The notes: generated from the sequence alone by a model not told the origin. 64,000 bases of DNA from Hymenobacter metallicola (GCF_004745645.1 NZ_SRMB01000001.1:1736001-1800000), one strand, 5' to 3'; positions 1 through 9,155 are shown, counted from the first letter of the stretch. Numbers and translations are program-made.

Positions 1-480
1 CTGCATGCCGAGCGGGCCCAGCAGCCGGCCGCTCCTGTCTTTTGCCTGGAGGGCGTGGGCTTTGGCTTCGAGGCAATTGGCAGCAAAACCGGCTTGTCGG
101 CCGACGGGCAGCATTTCCAGACCGCCATGCGCGAGGCCCTGTGGCAGGCGGGCGCCGCCCCGGAAACGGTGGATGCCGTGGTACTGCACAGCCCCGGCAC
201 CCCCGCCGGCGACGCCTCCGAGCGGCGGGCCCTGCACGCGGTGTTTGGGGAAACCTTGCCCGATTTGGTGTCCAACAAGTGGCGCATCGGGCATACGCTG
301 GGCGCCTCGGCCGCCCTGAGCCTGGATTTCGCCTGCCACCTGCTGACTGCTCAAGCCTGGCCGCCGGCGCCTTTTCCCACCGACCTTACCCCGGCCCCTA
401 CCCGACCGATCCGGCGGGTGCTGATTAATGCCGCTGGCTTTGGAGGCAACGCGGCCAGTGCCGTGGTGTCTGTGGTGTAA
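1..480 (+). CDS. Beta-ketoacyl synthase, C-terminal part (5' end outside window)
   Basis: The reading frame is open from the first base and ends with TAA at 478-480, so only the last ~159 residues are present. The segment has the C-terminal thiolase-fold signatures of 3-oxoacyl-ACP synthases: NKWRIGHTLGASAALSLD, matching the Lys/Gly-His-x-x-Gly-Ala motif around the second catalytic His, and NAAGFGGNAAS, matching the terminal GFGG(T/N)NA loop. Family knowledge: these enzymes perform decarboxylating Claisen condensation in fatty acid or polyketide synthesis. The catalytic Cys lies upstream of the window, so FabF cannot be separated from a secondary-metabolite or aryl-polyene KS. The next gene starts 107 bp downstream and is unrelated. 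Confidence 0.85.
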   Translation: MHAERAQQPAAPVFCLEGVGFGFEAIGSKTGLSADGQHFQTAMREALWQAGAAPETVDAVVLHSPGTPAGDASERRALHAVFGETLPDLVSNKWRIGHTLGASAALSLDFACHLLTAQAWPPAPFPTDLTPAPTRPIRRVLINAAGFGGNAASAVVSVV

Positions 481-586
481 GTTTTCGGCCCACGTCCGTT
501 TTTAGATGGCGGAGCCGTACTTTTCGTACTGAATTTCCACCGTGACTATTTCGCGCTGTTCTGCTTTTTCCTTGCCCTTCCGCTCC

Positions 587-1954
587 ATGAATCTACGTTT
601 CGCGCTGCTGCTTTCGGCCAGCCTGTCTCCGGCCTTTGTTTTTGCCCAAACTGCCCCTACTTCCGCCCCAACCCCCGACCCGGCCATCAAGCAAATGGTG
701 GAAGCTGTTTCGGCCAAAAACCTGGAGGAGGATATCCGCAAGATGGTATCGTTTGGCACCCGCCACACCCTGAGCGACACCAAGAGTAAGAAGCGCGGTA
801 TCGGGGCAGCCCGCAACTGGGTGGAAAGTGAGTTTCGCAAGTACAGCAAGGCCAGCGGGGGCCGCCTCAAAGTGGAGCAGGACACCTTTCTGGTGAAGCC
901 CGACGGCCGCCGCATCGACAAGCCCGTCATTATGGCCAACGTGATGGCCACCCTGCCCGGCACCGACCCGGCGGACACCCGCGTGTTCATCGTCAGCGGC
1001 CACCTCGACTCCCGCGTGACCGACGTGATGAACGCCACGGCCGACGCGCCCGGCGCCAACGATGATGCCTCGGGCGTGGCCCTGGTGATGGAAATGGCCC
1101 GCATCATGTCGCAGAAGCAGTACCCCTGCACCCTGATTTTCGTGGCCGTGCAGGGCGAAGAGCAGGGCCTCTACGGCTCGACCCACCTGGCCAAGCGGGC
1201 CAAGAAAGAAGGCTGGAACCTGGTGGGCATGCTCAACAACGACATCGTGGGCAACTCGAAAGGCTACGACCCGGAACTATCCGACAACAAGCACATCCGC
1301 ATTTTCAGTGAGGGTGTGCCGGCCACTGAAACGGCCGATGAAGCCAAGCTGCGCCGCACCCTGAGCAGCGAAAACGACTCGCCCAGCCGGCAGCTGGCCC
1401 GCTACAGCAAAACGGCCTGCGAACAGTACGTCAGCGACTTCGGGGTGCTGCTGGAATACCGCCCCGACCGGTTTCTGCGCGGCGGCGACCATACGCCCTT
1501 CAACCAGCAGGGCTTTACGGCGGTGCGCTACACGGAAGTAAACGAGAACTTCAACCACCAGCACCAGGACCTGCGCACCGAAAACGGCATCCAGTACGGC
1601 GACCTGCCCGAGTTTGTCGACTACGCATATCTGCGCAAAAACACGGGCGTGAACCTGGCGACCATGGCCAGCCTGGCCCTGGCCCCCGGCGCCCCCGAAA
1701 ACCTGGGCGTACTGACGGCCAACCTGACCAACCGCACGCAGCTGAAATGGGACGCGCCCAAGGTGGGCGAAAAGCCGGCCGGCTACGTAGTGCTGATGCG
1801 TGAAACCTCGTCGCCGGTGTGGCAGCAGCGCTTCCCCGTCACGACGACCACCGCTGACCTGCCCCACAGCAAGGACAACTACATCTTCGGAGTGGCCTCG
1901 GTGGATGCCGAGGGCCACGAGAGCCTGCCCGTAATTCCCAAGCCGGTCCGCTAG
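587..1954 (+). CDS. Secreted M28-family zinc peptidase with C-terminal Fn3-like domain
   Basis: A 455-residue protein. I place the start at ATG 587 because it begins directly with a signal peptide (MNLRFALLLSASLSPAFVFA, cleavage near AQT); a GTG at 542 would only add a hydrophilic leader. M28 metal ligands are visible: His139 and Asp141 (SGHLDSR), Asp159 (ANDDASG), the Glu191-Glu192 pair (QGEEQG), Asp219 (NNDIVG) and His302 (GGDHTPF). The family contains di-zinc aminopeptidases acting outside the cytoplasm. Residues ~365-450 look like a fibronectin type III domain (LKWDAP, GYVVLMR, YIFGVASVDAEG). There is no T9SS tail, so periplasmic or secreted by an unknown route. The exact substrate is unknown. 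Confidence 0.9.
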   Translation: MNLRFALLLSASLSPAFVFAQTAPTSAPTPDPAIKQMVEAVSAKNLEEDIRKMVSFGTRHTLSDTKSKKRGIGAARNWVESEFRKYSKASGGRLKVEQDTFLVKPDGRRIDKPVIMANVMATLPGTDPADTRVFIVSGHLDSRVTDVMNATADAPGANDDASGVALVMEMARIMSQKQYPCTLIFVAVQGEEQGLYGSTHLAKRAKKEGWNLVGMLNNDIVGNSKGYDPELSDNKHIRIFSEGVPATETADEAKLRRTLSSENDSPSRQLARYSKTACEQYVSDFGVLLEYRPDRFLRGGDHTPFNQQGFTAVRYTEVNENFNHQHQDLRTENGIQYGDLPEFVDYAYLRKNTGVNLATMASLALAPGAPENLGVLTANLTNRTQLKWDAPKVGEKPAGYVVLMRETSSPVWQQRFPVTTTTADLPHSKDNYIFGVASVDAEGHESLPVIPKPVR

Positions 1955-1970
1955 CAGCCCGTACTGCTTC

Positions 1971-2591
1971 GTGATGAAACAGCTTGCCTACGCACTCTTG
2001 CTGACCGGGGTAGCGGCCTGCAACGGGCCCGCTTCCGCCCCGGAAACAGCCGCACCACCTCAAGCCTCCCCACCACCGGCGGCCAGCACCAAACCGGATA
2101 CCAGCTCGGCCCCTGCCCAGACGGTGCGCCGGTTTATCAAGTGGTACGCGCGGAATGGGGAAAGCCTGCCGGGCAACTTTGTGTTGAACGACGACGGGCT
2201 GGACAGCACCAAGTTCTATACCGTCAACTTCCCCGGGACGGAAGAGTGGCTGACGGCCGTGCAGCAAAGCGGCACCGTTTCGGCAGCCTACCTGAACGGC
2301 TGGCGCGCCTATTTCCGCAGCTACGCCGATACGCTGCGCCTGCACCCGCAAAACGACGGGCCGCCCGCCGGCTTTGACTACGATTTGCTGATGCTTTCCC
2401 AGGAGCCCGACACCAAGGTTGCGGAGTTGCAGGTTGGCACCTGCACCGTGGTACAGCAGCAGCCGGGCCACGCCAAGGTGCAAGCCCGCGGCCCCCGCCA
2501 CGAAAACTGGCAGGAAGGCCTCAACTTCGAGTTGTCGCAAGGCCAAGACGGCCGTTGGTTGATTGACAGAATCGATAATGACAGCATGTAA
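1971..2591 (+). CDS. Putative lipoprotein, DUF3828/NTF2-like
   Basis: A 206-residue protein whose N-terminus is a lipoprotein signal with the lipobox GVAAC (Cys17). It is followed by a Pro/Ala/Ser-rich linker to ~residue 45, then a compact domain starting TVRRFIKWYARNGESL and ending GRWLIDRID. A leading FIxWY helix and a terminal WLIDxI strand are what I expect of DUF3828-type, NTF2-like lipoproteins; this is pattern recognition, not a search result. The gene starts 17 bp after the M28 peptidase and is probably co-transcribed with it. ATG 1971 and ATG 1974 are adjacent alternative starts. Function unknown. Confidence 0.7.
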   Translation: MMKQLAYALLLTGVAACNGPASAPETAAPPQASPPPAASTKPDTSSAPAQTVRRFIKWYARNGESLPGNFVLNDDGLDSTKFYTVNFPGTEEWLTAVQQSGTVSAAYLNGWRAYFRSYADTLRLHPQNDGPPAGFDYDLLMLSQEPDTKVAELQVGTCTVVQQQPGHAKVQARGPRHENWQEGLNFELSQGQDGRWLIDRIDNDSM

Positions 2592-2632
2592 GCCAAAGAG
2601 ATTGGCCGACGTTCGTACCAAGTTTTTTTAGC

Positions 2633-2902
2633 CTATTGCACGCGGCAGCTTGCTTTGGGGCAGAAATTTCCGCCTGTTGGTATCGATAATATAAAAATCC
2701 TGTCCTTACTTGCAGCCGCAAACTCTTGCCCCGCCTTCGCGCGGTGACTCAGCCCCATGACTATTTCCTGCACCCGCTTTTCTTCGGTATTTTCGGTGGC
2801 TTCGGCCGGCCGTACTACCGTGGCTAAGCCGATGGCAGCTAAAAACATGATGCTGAAGAAATGCTTCAAACGGCTCTCGACCTGACCGTCGCACTTCTTC
2901 AT
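2633..2902 (-). CDS. Small hypothetical protein with possible signal peptide
   Basis: A possible 89-residue protein. The chosen start ATG 2902 is preceded by a purine-rich AAGAAGGGAG and gives a Lys-rich N-terminus followed by a hydrophobic stretch (FFSIMFLAAIGLATVV), which would suit a signal peptide or anchor. The remainder is polar and has no motif I recognise. The frame is open further upstream, through the terminator hairpin at 2926-2950, which I regard as non-coding. It faces the plus-strand genes on both sides. A short gene with no recognisable homologue; it could be spurious. Confidence 0.35.
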   Translation of the reverse strand: MKKCDGQVESRLKHFFSIMFLAAIGLATVVRPAEATENTEEKRVQEIVMGLSHRAKAGQEFAAASKDRIFILSIPTGGNFCPKASCRVQ

Positions 2903-2925
2903 GCTCCCTTCTTTATAAGCATCAA

Positions 2926-2960
2926 GCGCCGGTCCTCCCCAGACCGGCGCTTTTTGTTTG
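2926..2960 (+). terminator. Rho-independent terminator before the aspartate kinase gene
   Basis: A perfect 9-bp GC-rich stem, GCGCCGGTC (2926-2934) and GACCGGCGC (2942-2950), with a 7-base loop, followed by TTTTTGTTTG. The T-rich tail is on the plus strand, so it would end transcripts from the M28/lipoprotein pair and insulate the lysine genes. Confidence 0.8.
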
Positions 2961-3018
2961 TTGTTTTCCGTACTACTCTCCGCCCCGTTCATTTTTTGGT
3001 TTACCCACGTTTTCACTG

Positions 3019-4353
3019 ATGAAAGTTCTCAAGTTTGGCGGCACCTCCGTCGGCTCAGCCGAGCGCATGCGCGCGCTGCCGGCCCTTATTCAGGGCTCCG
3101 AGCCCCGTATCGTCGTCCTGTCGGCCATGTCGGGCACGACCAACGCCTTGGTCAACATTGCCAAGCTGCTCTACGACGGCGAAACCACGGCCGCGACGTA
3201 CCAGACCGAGATTCTGCGCCAGCACTACCTGATTGTCGCCCGGGAGCTGCTCCCCGAGCCGGAGGTGGCCAACGAAGCCATTTCCCACCTCGACACTTCG
3301 TTCAAAACCATCTTCAGCCTGACGCGCCACCCGCTGTCGGCTTCGGGCGAGCGGGTAATTCTGGCCCAGGGTGAGCTGCTGAGCACCCTGCTGTTTCACC
3401 GCTACTATACCCGCATCCTGGGCGAGGAAGCCGTGCTGCTGCCGGCCCTGGACTTCATGCGCCTCGATAAAAACGACGAGCCCGACGGCGACTACATCGA
3501 GGAGCACCTGGCCCAAGTACTGGCCCCCCACGCCGGGCAGCAGCTGTTTATCACCCAGGGCTACATCTGCCGCAACGCCAACGGCGACATCGACAACCTC
3601 AAGCGCGGGGGCTCCGACTACTCGGCCTCGTTGATTGGGGCCGCGGCCCACGCCGAGGAAATTCAGATCTGGACCGACATCGACGGGCTGCACAACAACG
3701 ACCCGCGGGTGGTGGAAGGCACTTACCCGATTCGGGAGCTGTCGTTTGACGAGGCGGCCGAGCTGGCGTATTTCGGGGCCAAGATTCTGCACCCCAGCTC
3801 CATTCTGCCCGCGGCCAAGCACGGCATCCCGGTGCGCCTGCTCAACACGATGCAGCCCGAGGCACCCGGCACGCTGATTTCGACCCAGACCGGCGACGAA
3901 GCCATCAAGGCCGTCGCGGCTAAGGACGGCCTGGTGGCCATTAAGATTAAGTCGAGCCGGATGCTGCTGGCCCACGGCTTTTTGCGCAGCGTGTTCGAGG
4001 TATTCGAGCGGTACCGCACGCCCATCGACATGATTACCACCTCGGAAGTGGCCGTCTCGCTCACCATCGACGACGCGACTCACCTGCCGGAGATTCTGGA
4101 GGAGCTGCGCAGCTTTGGCTCGGTGGAAGTCGATGAGCAGCAAACCATTGTGTGCCTGGTGGGCAACCTGATTCAGGAAAACAATGGCTCGGCCTGGCTG
4201 GTTTTCAACGCCCTGAAAGACATTCCGCTGCGCATGATTTCCTACGGCGGCTCGCCCAACAACATCAGCCTCCTGATTCATACCAGCAACAAGGTGCGCG
4301 CCCTGCAGGCGCTGAACCAGGGCTTGTTTCAGCAAAAGGCCGTCGCTCAGTAG
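3019..4353 (+). CDS. lysC: Aspartate kinase (monofunctional)
   Basis: A 444-residue enzyme that phosphorylates L-aspartate with ATP, the first step towards lysine, threonine and methionine. The N-terminal amino-acid-kinase domain shows KFGGTSVGS (residues 5-13), SAMSGTTNALV near residue 35, RGGSDYSASL near residue 196 and WTDIDGLHNNDPR near residue 218. A C-terminal regulatory region from ~residue 300 contains ACT-type sequence (IDMITTSEVAVSLTID), so feedback control by lysine or threonine is expected. There is no fused homoserine dehydrogenase, unlike ThrA. It lies 46 bp upstream of lysA, forming a likely two-gene lysine operon. Confidence 0.95.
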   Translation: MKVLKFGGTSVGSAERMRALPALIQGSEPRIVVLSAMSGTTNALVNIAKLLYDGETTAATYQTEILRQHYLIVARELLPEPEVANEAISHLDTSFKTIFSLTRHPLSASGERVILAQGELLSTLLFHRYYTRILGEEAVLLPALDFMRLDKNDEPDGDYIEEHLAQVLAPHAGQQLFITQGYICRNANGDIDNLKRGGSDYSASLIGAAAHAEEIQIWTDIDGLHNNDPRVVEGTYPIRELSFDEAAELAYFGAKILHPSSILPAAKHGIPVRLLNTMQPEAPGTLISTQTGDEAIKAVAAKDGLVAIKIKSSRMLLAHGFLRSVFEVFERYRTPIDMITTSEVAVSLTIDDATHLPEILEELRSFGSVEVDEQQTIVCLVGNLIQENNGSAWLVFNALKDIPLRMISYGGSPNNISLLIHTSNKVRALQALNQGLFQQKAVAQ

Positions 4354-4399
4354 CCCCGCAGTGCCCTGCTTCTCCACTCGTTAACATAGTACCTAGTAC

Positions 4400-5545
4400 A
4401 TGAGTTTTTCTCTTCCGGCCGAGGCCACGTCCCGGCCGACCCCCTTTTACCTGTACGACCTGGCTCTGCTGGACCGCACCCTTGCGGCGGTGCAGCAGGC
4501 CGCCCGCCCGCGCGACATTCACGTGCACTACGCCCTGAAAGCCAATGCTAATGCCCCGATTCTGGCGCGGATTCGGCAGCACGGCCTGGGCGCCGACTGC
4601 GTGAGCGGCCCCGAGGTGCAGCGCGCCCTCGACACGGGCTTTGCGCTCCAGGATATTGTGTTTGCCGGCGTGGGCAAGTCGGATGCGGAAATCAACCTGG
4701 CTTTGGCCGCCGACATCTGGTGCTTCAATGCCGAGTCGGTGGAGGAACTGGCCGTGCTCAACGAGCTGGCCGGAACCCAGGGCCGCCGGGCCCGGGTGGC
4801 GCTGCGCATCAACCCCAACGTGGACGCCCACACCCACCACTACATCACCACGGGCCTGGAAGCCAATAAGTTCGGCATTGGCCTGAACGACTTGGGCAGC
4901 GTTATCGACCAGCTCGGCGCCTTGCCCAACCTGGAGCTGGTGGGCCTGCACGCCCACATCGGTTCCCAGATTACCAACCTGAGCGTGTTTGGGGAGCTGA
5001 GCCGCAAGCTGAATGAGCTGCAAACCTGGCTGGAAGGCCGGGGCCACCGCCTGCCCCACCTCAACGTGGGCGGCGGTCTGGGCATCGACTACCACAACCC
5101 CGACACCCAGGCCATTCCTGACTTCGAGGCCTATTTTCAGATGTTTGAGCAGCACCTCGTGCGCCGGCCCGGCCAGCAGGTGCACGTCGAGCTGGGCCGC
5201 TCCATCGTGGCCCAGTGCGGGGCACTGGTCAGCAAAGTGCTGTACGTCAAGCGCAGCCAACAAACCAACTTTGCTATTCTTGATGCGGGCATGACCGAGC
5301 TGATCCGGCCGGCCCTCTACGGCAGCTACCACCAGATTCAGAACCTCAGCAGCCAGGGCTCCAAGCAGCTCTACGACGTGGTGGGCCCGATCTGCGAGTC
5401 GTCCGACACCTTCGGGCGCGAAGTGGCCATGCCCGAAACCCGCCGCGGCGACCTAGTCGTGATTCGCTCGGCCGGAGCTTATGGCGAGGTTATGGCGTCG
5501 AACTACAACCTGCGCGAAAAAGCCGAAGCAGTGTACGTAGGGTAG
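4400..5545 (+). CDS. lysA: Diaminopimelate decarboxylase
   Basis: A 381-residue PLP enzyme converting meso-diaminopimelate to L-lysine and CO2. It has the alanine-racemase-like barrel with the PLP lysine in HYALKANAN (Lys47), the phosphate-binding GGGLGIDY near residue 222, and the active-site Cys332 in CESSDTFG that reaches across the dimer. The usual EPGR motif reads ELGR; I believe that is common in Bacteroidota LysA and not a defect. It follows the aspartate kinase gene on the same strand. Somewhat shorter than proteobacterial LysA (~420), with no missing motif. Confidence 0.95.
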   Translation: MSFSLPAEATSRPTPFYLYDLALLDRTLAAVQQAARPRDIHVHYALKANANAPILARIRQHGLGADCVSGPEVQRALDTGFALQDIVFAGVGKSDAEINLALAADIWCFNAESVEELAVLNELAGTQGRRARVALRINPNVDAHTHHYITTGLEANKFGIGLNDLGSVIDQLGALPNLELVGLHAHIGSQITNLSVFGELSRKLNELQTWLEGRGHRLPHLNVGGGLGIDYHNPDTQAIPDFEAYFQMFEQHLVRRPGQQVHVELGRSIVAQCGALVSKVLYVKRSQQTNFAILDAGMTELIRPALYGSYHQIQNLSSQGSKQLYDVVGPICESSDTFGREVAMPETRRGDLVVIRSAGAYGEVMASNYNLREKAEAVYVG

Positions 5546-5572
5546 GTTCGCTACCCCATAGCCAGTACCAGC

Positions 5573-5645
5573 AACGTCCGGCCGAGCGGGCCGAAACATC
5601 TCTACTGCAATGGTGGAGATGCTTCGTCCCGCTCAGCCGGACGTT
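5573..5645. repeat. Long palindromic intergenic element (REP-like hairpin)
   Basis: An 18-base arm at 5573-5590 pairs with 5628-5645 with one mismatch. Inside it, CGAAACATCTC (5592-5602) pairs with GAGATGCTTCG (5616-5626), again with one mismatch, giving a cruciform of nearly 29 bp with a short loop. No T-tract follows either arm, so it is not a classical terminator. It sits between convergent lysA and the GT39 gene. The GAGATGCTTCG core with a flanking CCGCTC resembles intergenic palindromes I associate with Hymenobacter genomes; that recollection needs a genome search. Confidence 0.6.
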
Positions 5646-5678
5646 CTACTTTATCAGCGGTTTGTTTCTTCCCGCCTC

Positions 5679-7343
5679 TTACTCCCAGCTGCCATAGTAA
5701 ATCGTCCAGGGGCCCAGGCGCTGCTGCTGGGGAAAGTAGGGTAGCATCCAGCCCCAGAAATCTTCCAGCTCCCCTTTCACAATCAGGACGGGGTGCTGGG
5801 CCAGCAGGCTTTTCAGGTATTGCTGCTGAGCGGGGTCGTTCATATCGACCAGTAGCTGTTGCCAGCGGGCATCGGCCTCAAACTGGGTTTCGCGCTTGAT
5901 ATCGTCGTTGTCGTGCTGCAGGGTGATGAGCGTGCGGTTCAGCTCGAAGGACAGGGACGGCAGCATTTCGTCGTAGACCAGCACCAGGCGCTGGTCGAGG
6001 TGGTTGATGCGCAGCCACTCGGCAATGGGTCGGGTGCTGCTGGCGGCCAGCTGGTTTTGGTGCAGAATAGGCTTGGCCGTGAGCAGCAGTGTGAGGGTAA
6101 AAATGACGGTCAGCACCAGCAGCCGCGGTGCTACCCGCACCTGGTTCCAGAGCGCCTGCTGCAGCACCAGCGCCACAATGCCCACGGCGGGCCACAACGA
6201 CGTCAGGGGGTGTACTTCTACCGTGATACCCAGGGCCCCCGACAAAGCCGGCAGCAGGCAGAGCCCAGCCATGAGCAGCCCCAGCACCCCGGTCATGACC
6301 ACGTACCAGCGGTAGAGCACGGCATCGGTCAGCCGGCCCAGGTAATACACAGTCAGCAGAGCCAGCCCCGGAAAAATAGGCAGCAGGTAGAGCAGCAGCT
6401 TGGACTTGGCCAGGGAGAAGAACACCAGGGGCACCAGCACCCAGAAGATGAGCACATTGCGCCACTGCCGGGGCACCGTGGCCCAGCGCGTGCGCGCCAG
6501 CTGCGTGAGCAGGGCCACTACCCACGGCAGGCTCCCGACGGGTACCAATACCAAGTAAAACCACCAGGGCTTGGCCCGCTTAAAGGCGTCGGCGTTGGCA
6601 AACCGCTCGGCCGTCTGCTTCCAGAGAAAGTAGTCCAGAAACTCCTTGTTTTCGGCCACCAGAAACAGATACCAGCTCAAGCCCACTACCAGCAGCAGCA
6701 CCGGGCCGAGCAAATGGTGCACCGTAAACGGCCGCCGGGGCTGGGGCTGGCGGAAGTAAAAGCCGCCCACCACCATTAGCGGCAGTACGGCGCCTACCGG
6801 GCCTTTGGTCAGAAAGGCCAACCCCAAGGCTAGCCAGAACAGGTAAAACCACCGCCAACCGCCTAGCTGCAAGTAGCGCAGCATGCCGTAGGCCGCCAGC
6901 AGCTCCAGTGTCATCAGGTAAGCATCGGTAGTTACGTTGAGGGCCGAAATCAGCACGACCGGGAAGGTGCCGTAGACTACCGCAGCGGCCAGGGCGTGCC
7001 GCTCATTGCCGCCAAACAGCAGCCGCCCCAGACCAAAAACCAGCACCACCTGCAGTAGCACGGCCAGCACCGCCAGCAGCCGCACCCCACTACCCGTGGG
7101 GCCCGCCAGAGCTACGCCGGCCGCCGTCAGCCAGTAGGTTACCGGGGGCTTGTGAAAGTGCTGAATGCCCAGCAGACGCGGGTGCAGCCAGTCGCCATCG
7201 GCCAGCATTTCCCGGCTGATTTCCGCGTAGCGGGCCTCGCTGCTTTCCAGCACGCCCCAGCTGCCCAGGCCCAGCAGCAGCCCCGCCCCCAAGACCAGCA
7301 CAAACAACCAGAGCCAGGTGCGGGAAGAAAACGAAGTGGGCAT
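5679..7343 (-). CDS. GT39-family (ArnT-like) integral-membrane glycosyltransferase
   Basis: A 554-residue polytopic protein. The start is ATG 7343 (MPTSFSSRTW); upstream in-frame TTG codons are less likely. The first membrane segment (LWLFVLVLGAGLLLGLG) is followed by SSEARYAEISREML, the first-periplasmic-loop acidic motif typical of GT39/PMT and ArnT enzymes that use a lipid-phosphate sugar. FHKPPVTYWL is also characteristic. About ten further hydrophobic segments follow, then a ~130-residue soluble C-terminal domain. The acceptor (lipid A, lipid or protein) cannot be predicted. It stands alone, convergent with lysA and divergent from the next gene. Confidence 0.85.
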   Translation of the reverse strand: MPTSFSSRTWLWLFVLVLGAGLLLGLGSWGVLESSEARYAEISREMLADGDWLHPRLLGIQHFHKPPVTYWLTAAGVALAGPTGSGVRLLAVLAVLLQVVLVFGLGRLLFGGNERHALAAAVVYGTFPVVLISALNVTTDAYLMTLELLAAYGMLRYLQLGGWRWFYLFWLALGLAFLTKGPVGAVLPLMVVGGFYFRQPQPRRPFTVHHLLGPVLLLVVGLSWYLFLVAENKEFLDYFLWKQTAERFANADAFKRAKPWWFYLVLVPVGSLPWVVALLTQLARTRWATVPRQWRNVLIFWVLVPLVFFSLAKSKLLLYLLPIFPGLALLTVYYLGRLTDAVLYRWYVVMTGVLGLLMAGLCLLPALSGALGITVEVHPLTSLWPAVGIVALVLQQALWNQVRVAPRLLVLTVIFTLTLLLTAKPILHQNQLAASSTRPIAEWLRINHLDQRLVLVYDEMLPSLSFELNRTLITLQHDNDDIKRETQFEADARWQQLLVDMNDPAQQQYLKSLLAQHPVLIVKGELEDFWGWMLPYFPQQQRLGPWTIYYGSWE

Positions 7344-7471
7344 ATGCAACAACAGAAGTAGGACAAAGAGCCGCGAAGGTAGCCAGAAACGCCCGCGGTG
7401 ACTATCGTTAACTAAACCCGACGGCGAAGGTTGTACTACTACCCGTCCACTCAGCTCCTCTCCTGCCCGCT

Positions 7472-8956
7472 ATGAAAATCCTGCTCACTGGTGCCAACGG
7501 CTACATTGGCCGCCGTCTGTTGCCCCTGCTGGTCGAGGCCGGCCACGAGGTGGTGTGCCTGGTGCGCGACCCGCGCCGCTTCGAGCTGCCCGAGTGGCTG
7601 CTGGCCAAGGTAACCGTATGCGCCGGGGATTTGCTGCAGCCCGAAAGCCTGCAAAGTCTGCCCCGCGACATCGACGCGGCCTATTACCTGGTGCACTCCA
7701 TGAGTGGAAACGACCACAATTTCTTCCGCGCCGAGCAGCTCTCGGCCCGCCACTTCACCGACTACCTCGACCAGACTTCGGCCCGCCAGGTTATTTACCT
7801 CAGCGGTATTGCCAACGACCGGAACTTGTCGGCCCATCTTCGCTCCCGCAAGGCCGTGGAGAAAGTGTTGGGCAAGGCCCACCACGCGGCCGTTACGGTG
7901 CTGCGGGCCAGCATTATCATCGGCTCGGGCTCGGCCTCCTTCGAGATTATCCGGGATTTGGTTGAGAAGCTGCCCGTCATGGTGACCCCGCGCTGGCTCA
8001 ACTCCCGCTGCCAGCCCATTGGCGTGCGCGACGTGATGCACTACCTGCTGGCCGTACTCGACCACCCCGACTGCCTGGGCGAAACCTTCGACATTGGCGG
8101 CCCCGACGTGCTGACCTATAAGCAGATGCTGGAGGGCCTGGCGGCCGAGCGGGGCTACCGGCGCTACATTTTCACCATCCCGGTGCTCACGCCGCGGCTG
8201 TCGTCGTGGTGGCTGTTTCTGGTTACGCGCACTACTTTTTCCCTAGCGCAAAGCCTGGTGGAAAGCCTGCGCAACGACACCATCGTCTCGCTCAAGCGCA
8301 GCATCACCCAGGTGCTGCCCCACCACTGCATGAGCTACCGCGAGGCCCTGGCCCTGGCTTTCACCCGCATCGAGCAGAACGAAGTAATCAGCAGCTGGAG
8401 TGACGCGGTGAGCAGCGGGGTGGTCGAGAAAAACTACATGGACTTCGTGCAGATTCCGCAGCACGGCATGCTCACCGACCGCCAAACGCTGCGCTTTACC
8501 CGCCCCCCGGAGGAGGTATTGCAGAATATCTGGAGTATCGGCGGGCAGCGTGGCTGGTACAAAGTCGACTGGCTCTGGCGCATCCGGGGGTTGATGGACA
8601 AGGCCGTGGGCGGCGTAGGCCTGCGCCGGGGCCGCCGCTCGCCTACCCGCCTGCGGCCCGGCGACCCGCTCGACTTCTGGCGGGTGCTCGTGGCCGACCG
8701 TCCCACGCGCCGCCTGCTGCTCTACGCCGAAATGAAGCTCCCTGGCGAAGCCTGGCTGCAGTTCCGCATCCTCGACAATGCCGATGGCTCGCACACGCTG
8801 GAGCAGCTGGCCGCTTTCCGGCCCGCGGGCCTGGCCGGCCGCCTGTACTGGTATTCACTGGTACCCTTCCACTTCGTCATTTTCAAGGGCATGATTGAGA
8901 ATATCGTGCAGTACCACCCAACTGGGGCTAGCTCAGCCGCCGTACCAGCCACATAA
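7472..8956 (+). CDS. YbjT-like NAD(P)-binding SDR with C-terminal DUF2867 domain
   Basis: A 494-residue protein. The N-terminal Rossmann domain has the dinucleotide motif LLTGANGYIGRR (residues 4-15) and an atypical-SDR layout: AAYYLVHSM, QVIYLSGI, then VLRASIIIGSGS. From ~residue 340 a second domain begins (LRFTRPPEEVLQNIWSIGG) with the DUF2867 pattern of GWYKVDWLWRIRG and LYWYSLVPFHFVIF. The two-domain architecture is common in proteins annotated as nucleoside-diphosphate-sugar epimerases, but no substrate is established. Its 3' end overlaps the convergent DUF2905 gene by 29 bp. Confidence 0.85.
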   Translation: MKILLTGANGYIGRRLLPLLVEAGHEVVCLVRDPRRFELPEWLLAKVTVCAGDLLQPESLQSLPRDIDAAYYLVHSMSGNDHNFFRAEQLSARHFTDYLDQTSARQVIYLSGIANDRNLSAHLRSRKAVEKVLGKAHHAAVTVLRASIIIGSGSASFEIIRDLVEKLPVMVTPRWLNSRCQPIGVRDVMHYLLAVLDHPDCLGETFDIGGPDVLTYKQMLEGLAAERGYRRYIFTIPVLTPRLSSWWLFLVTRTTFSLAQSLVESLRNDTIVSLKRSITQVLPHHCMSYREALALAFTRIEQNEVISSWSDAVSSGVVEKNYMDFVQIPQHGMLTDRQTLRFTRPPEEVLQNIWSIGGQRGWYKVDWLWRIRGLMDKAVGGVGLRRGRRSPTRLRPGDPLDFWRVLVADRPTRRLLLYAEMKLPGEAWLQFRILDNADGSHTLEQLAAFRPAGLAGRLYWYSLVPFHFVIFKGMIENIVQYHPTGASSAAVPAT

Positions 8957-9155
8957 GCAGGCTAAGCAAAACGCTCAGCAGCAGCATCGACACCAGCGGG
9001 GCGTAGAAACGAAAGCCGGGCCGCTCGATGCGGATGTCGCCGGGCAGGCGGCCAAACCAGCTGAACCAGCTGCCCCCGCCCAGCCACAGAACTCCGCCGA
9101 CCAGCACAAGACCCAACCCCAACAAAACGAATAACTTACCAAGCTGCGGCGACAT
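8928..9155 (-). CDS. DUF2905 small membrane protein
   Basis: A 75-residue protein starting at ATG 9155 (MSPQLGKLFVLLGLG). It has two hydrophobic helices flanking the conserved loop GRLPGDIRIERPGFRFYAPL, the hallmark of DUF2905, which is normally ~65-75 residues long. An in-frame upstream extension to 9242 is rejected because family members begin at this LGK motif. Function unknown; inner membrane predicted. Convergent and overlapping with the upstream SDR gene. Confidence 0.85.
   Translation of the reverse strand: MSPQLGKLFVLLGLGLVLVGGVLWLGGGSWFSWFGRLPGDIRIERPGFRFYAPLVSMLLLSVLLSLLMWLVRRLS

Noticed and set aside
5189..5200. ELGR instead of EPGR in diaminopimelate decarboxylase
   Set aside because: I believe the variant is usual for LysA of this phylum, and the PLP lysine and active-site cysteine are intact.
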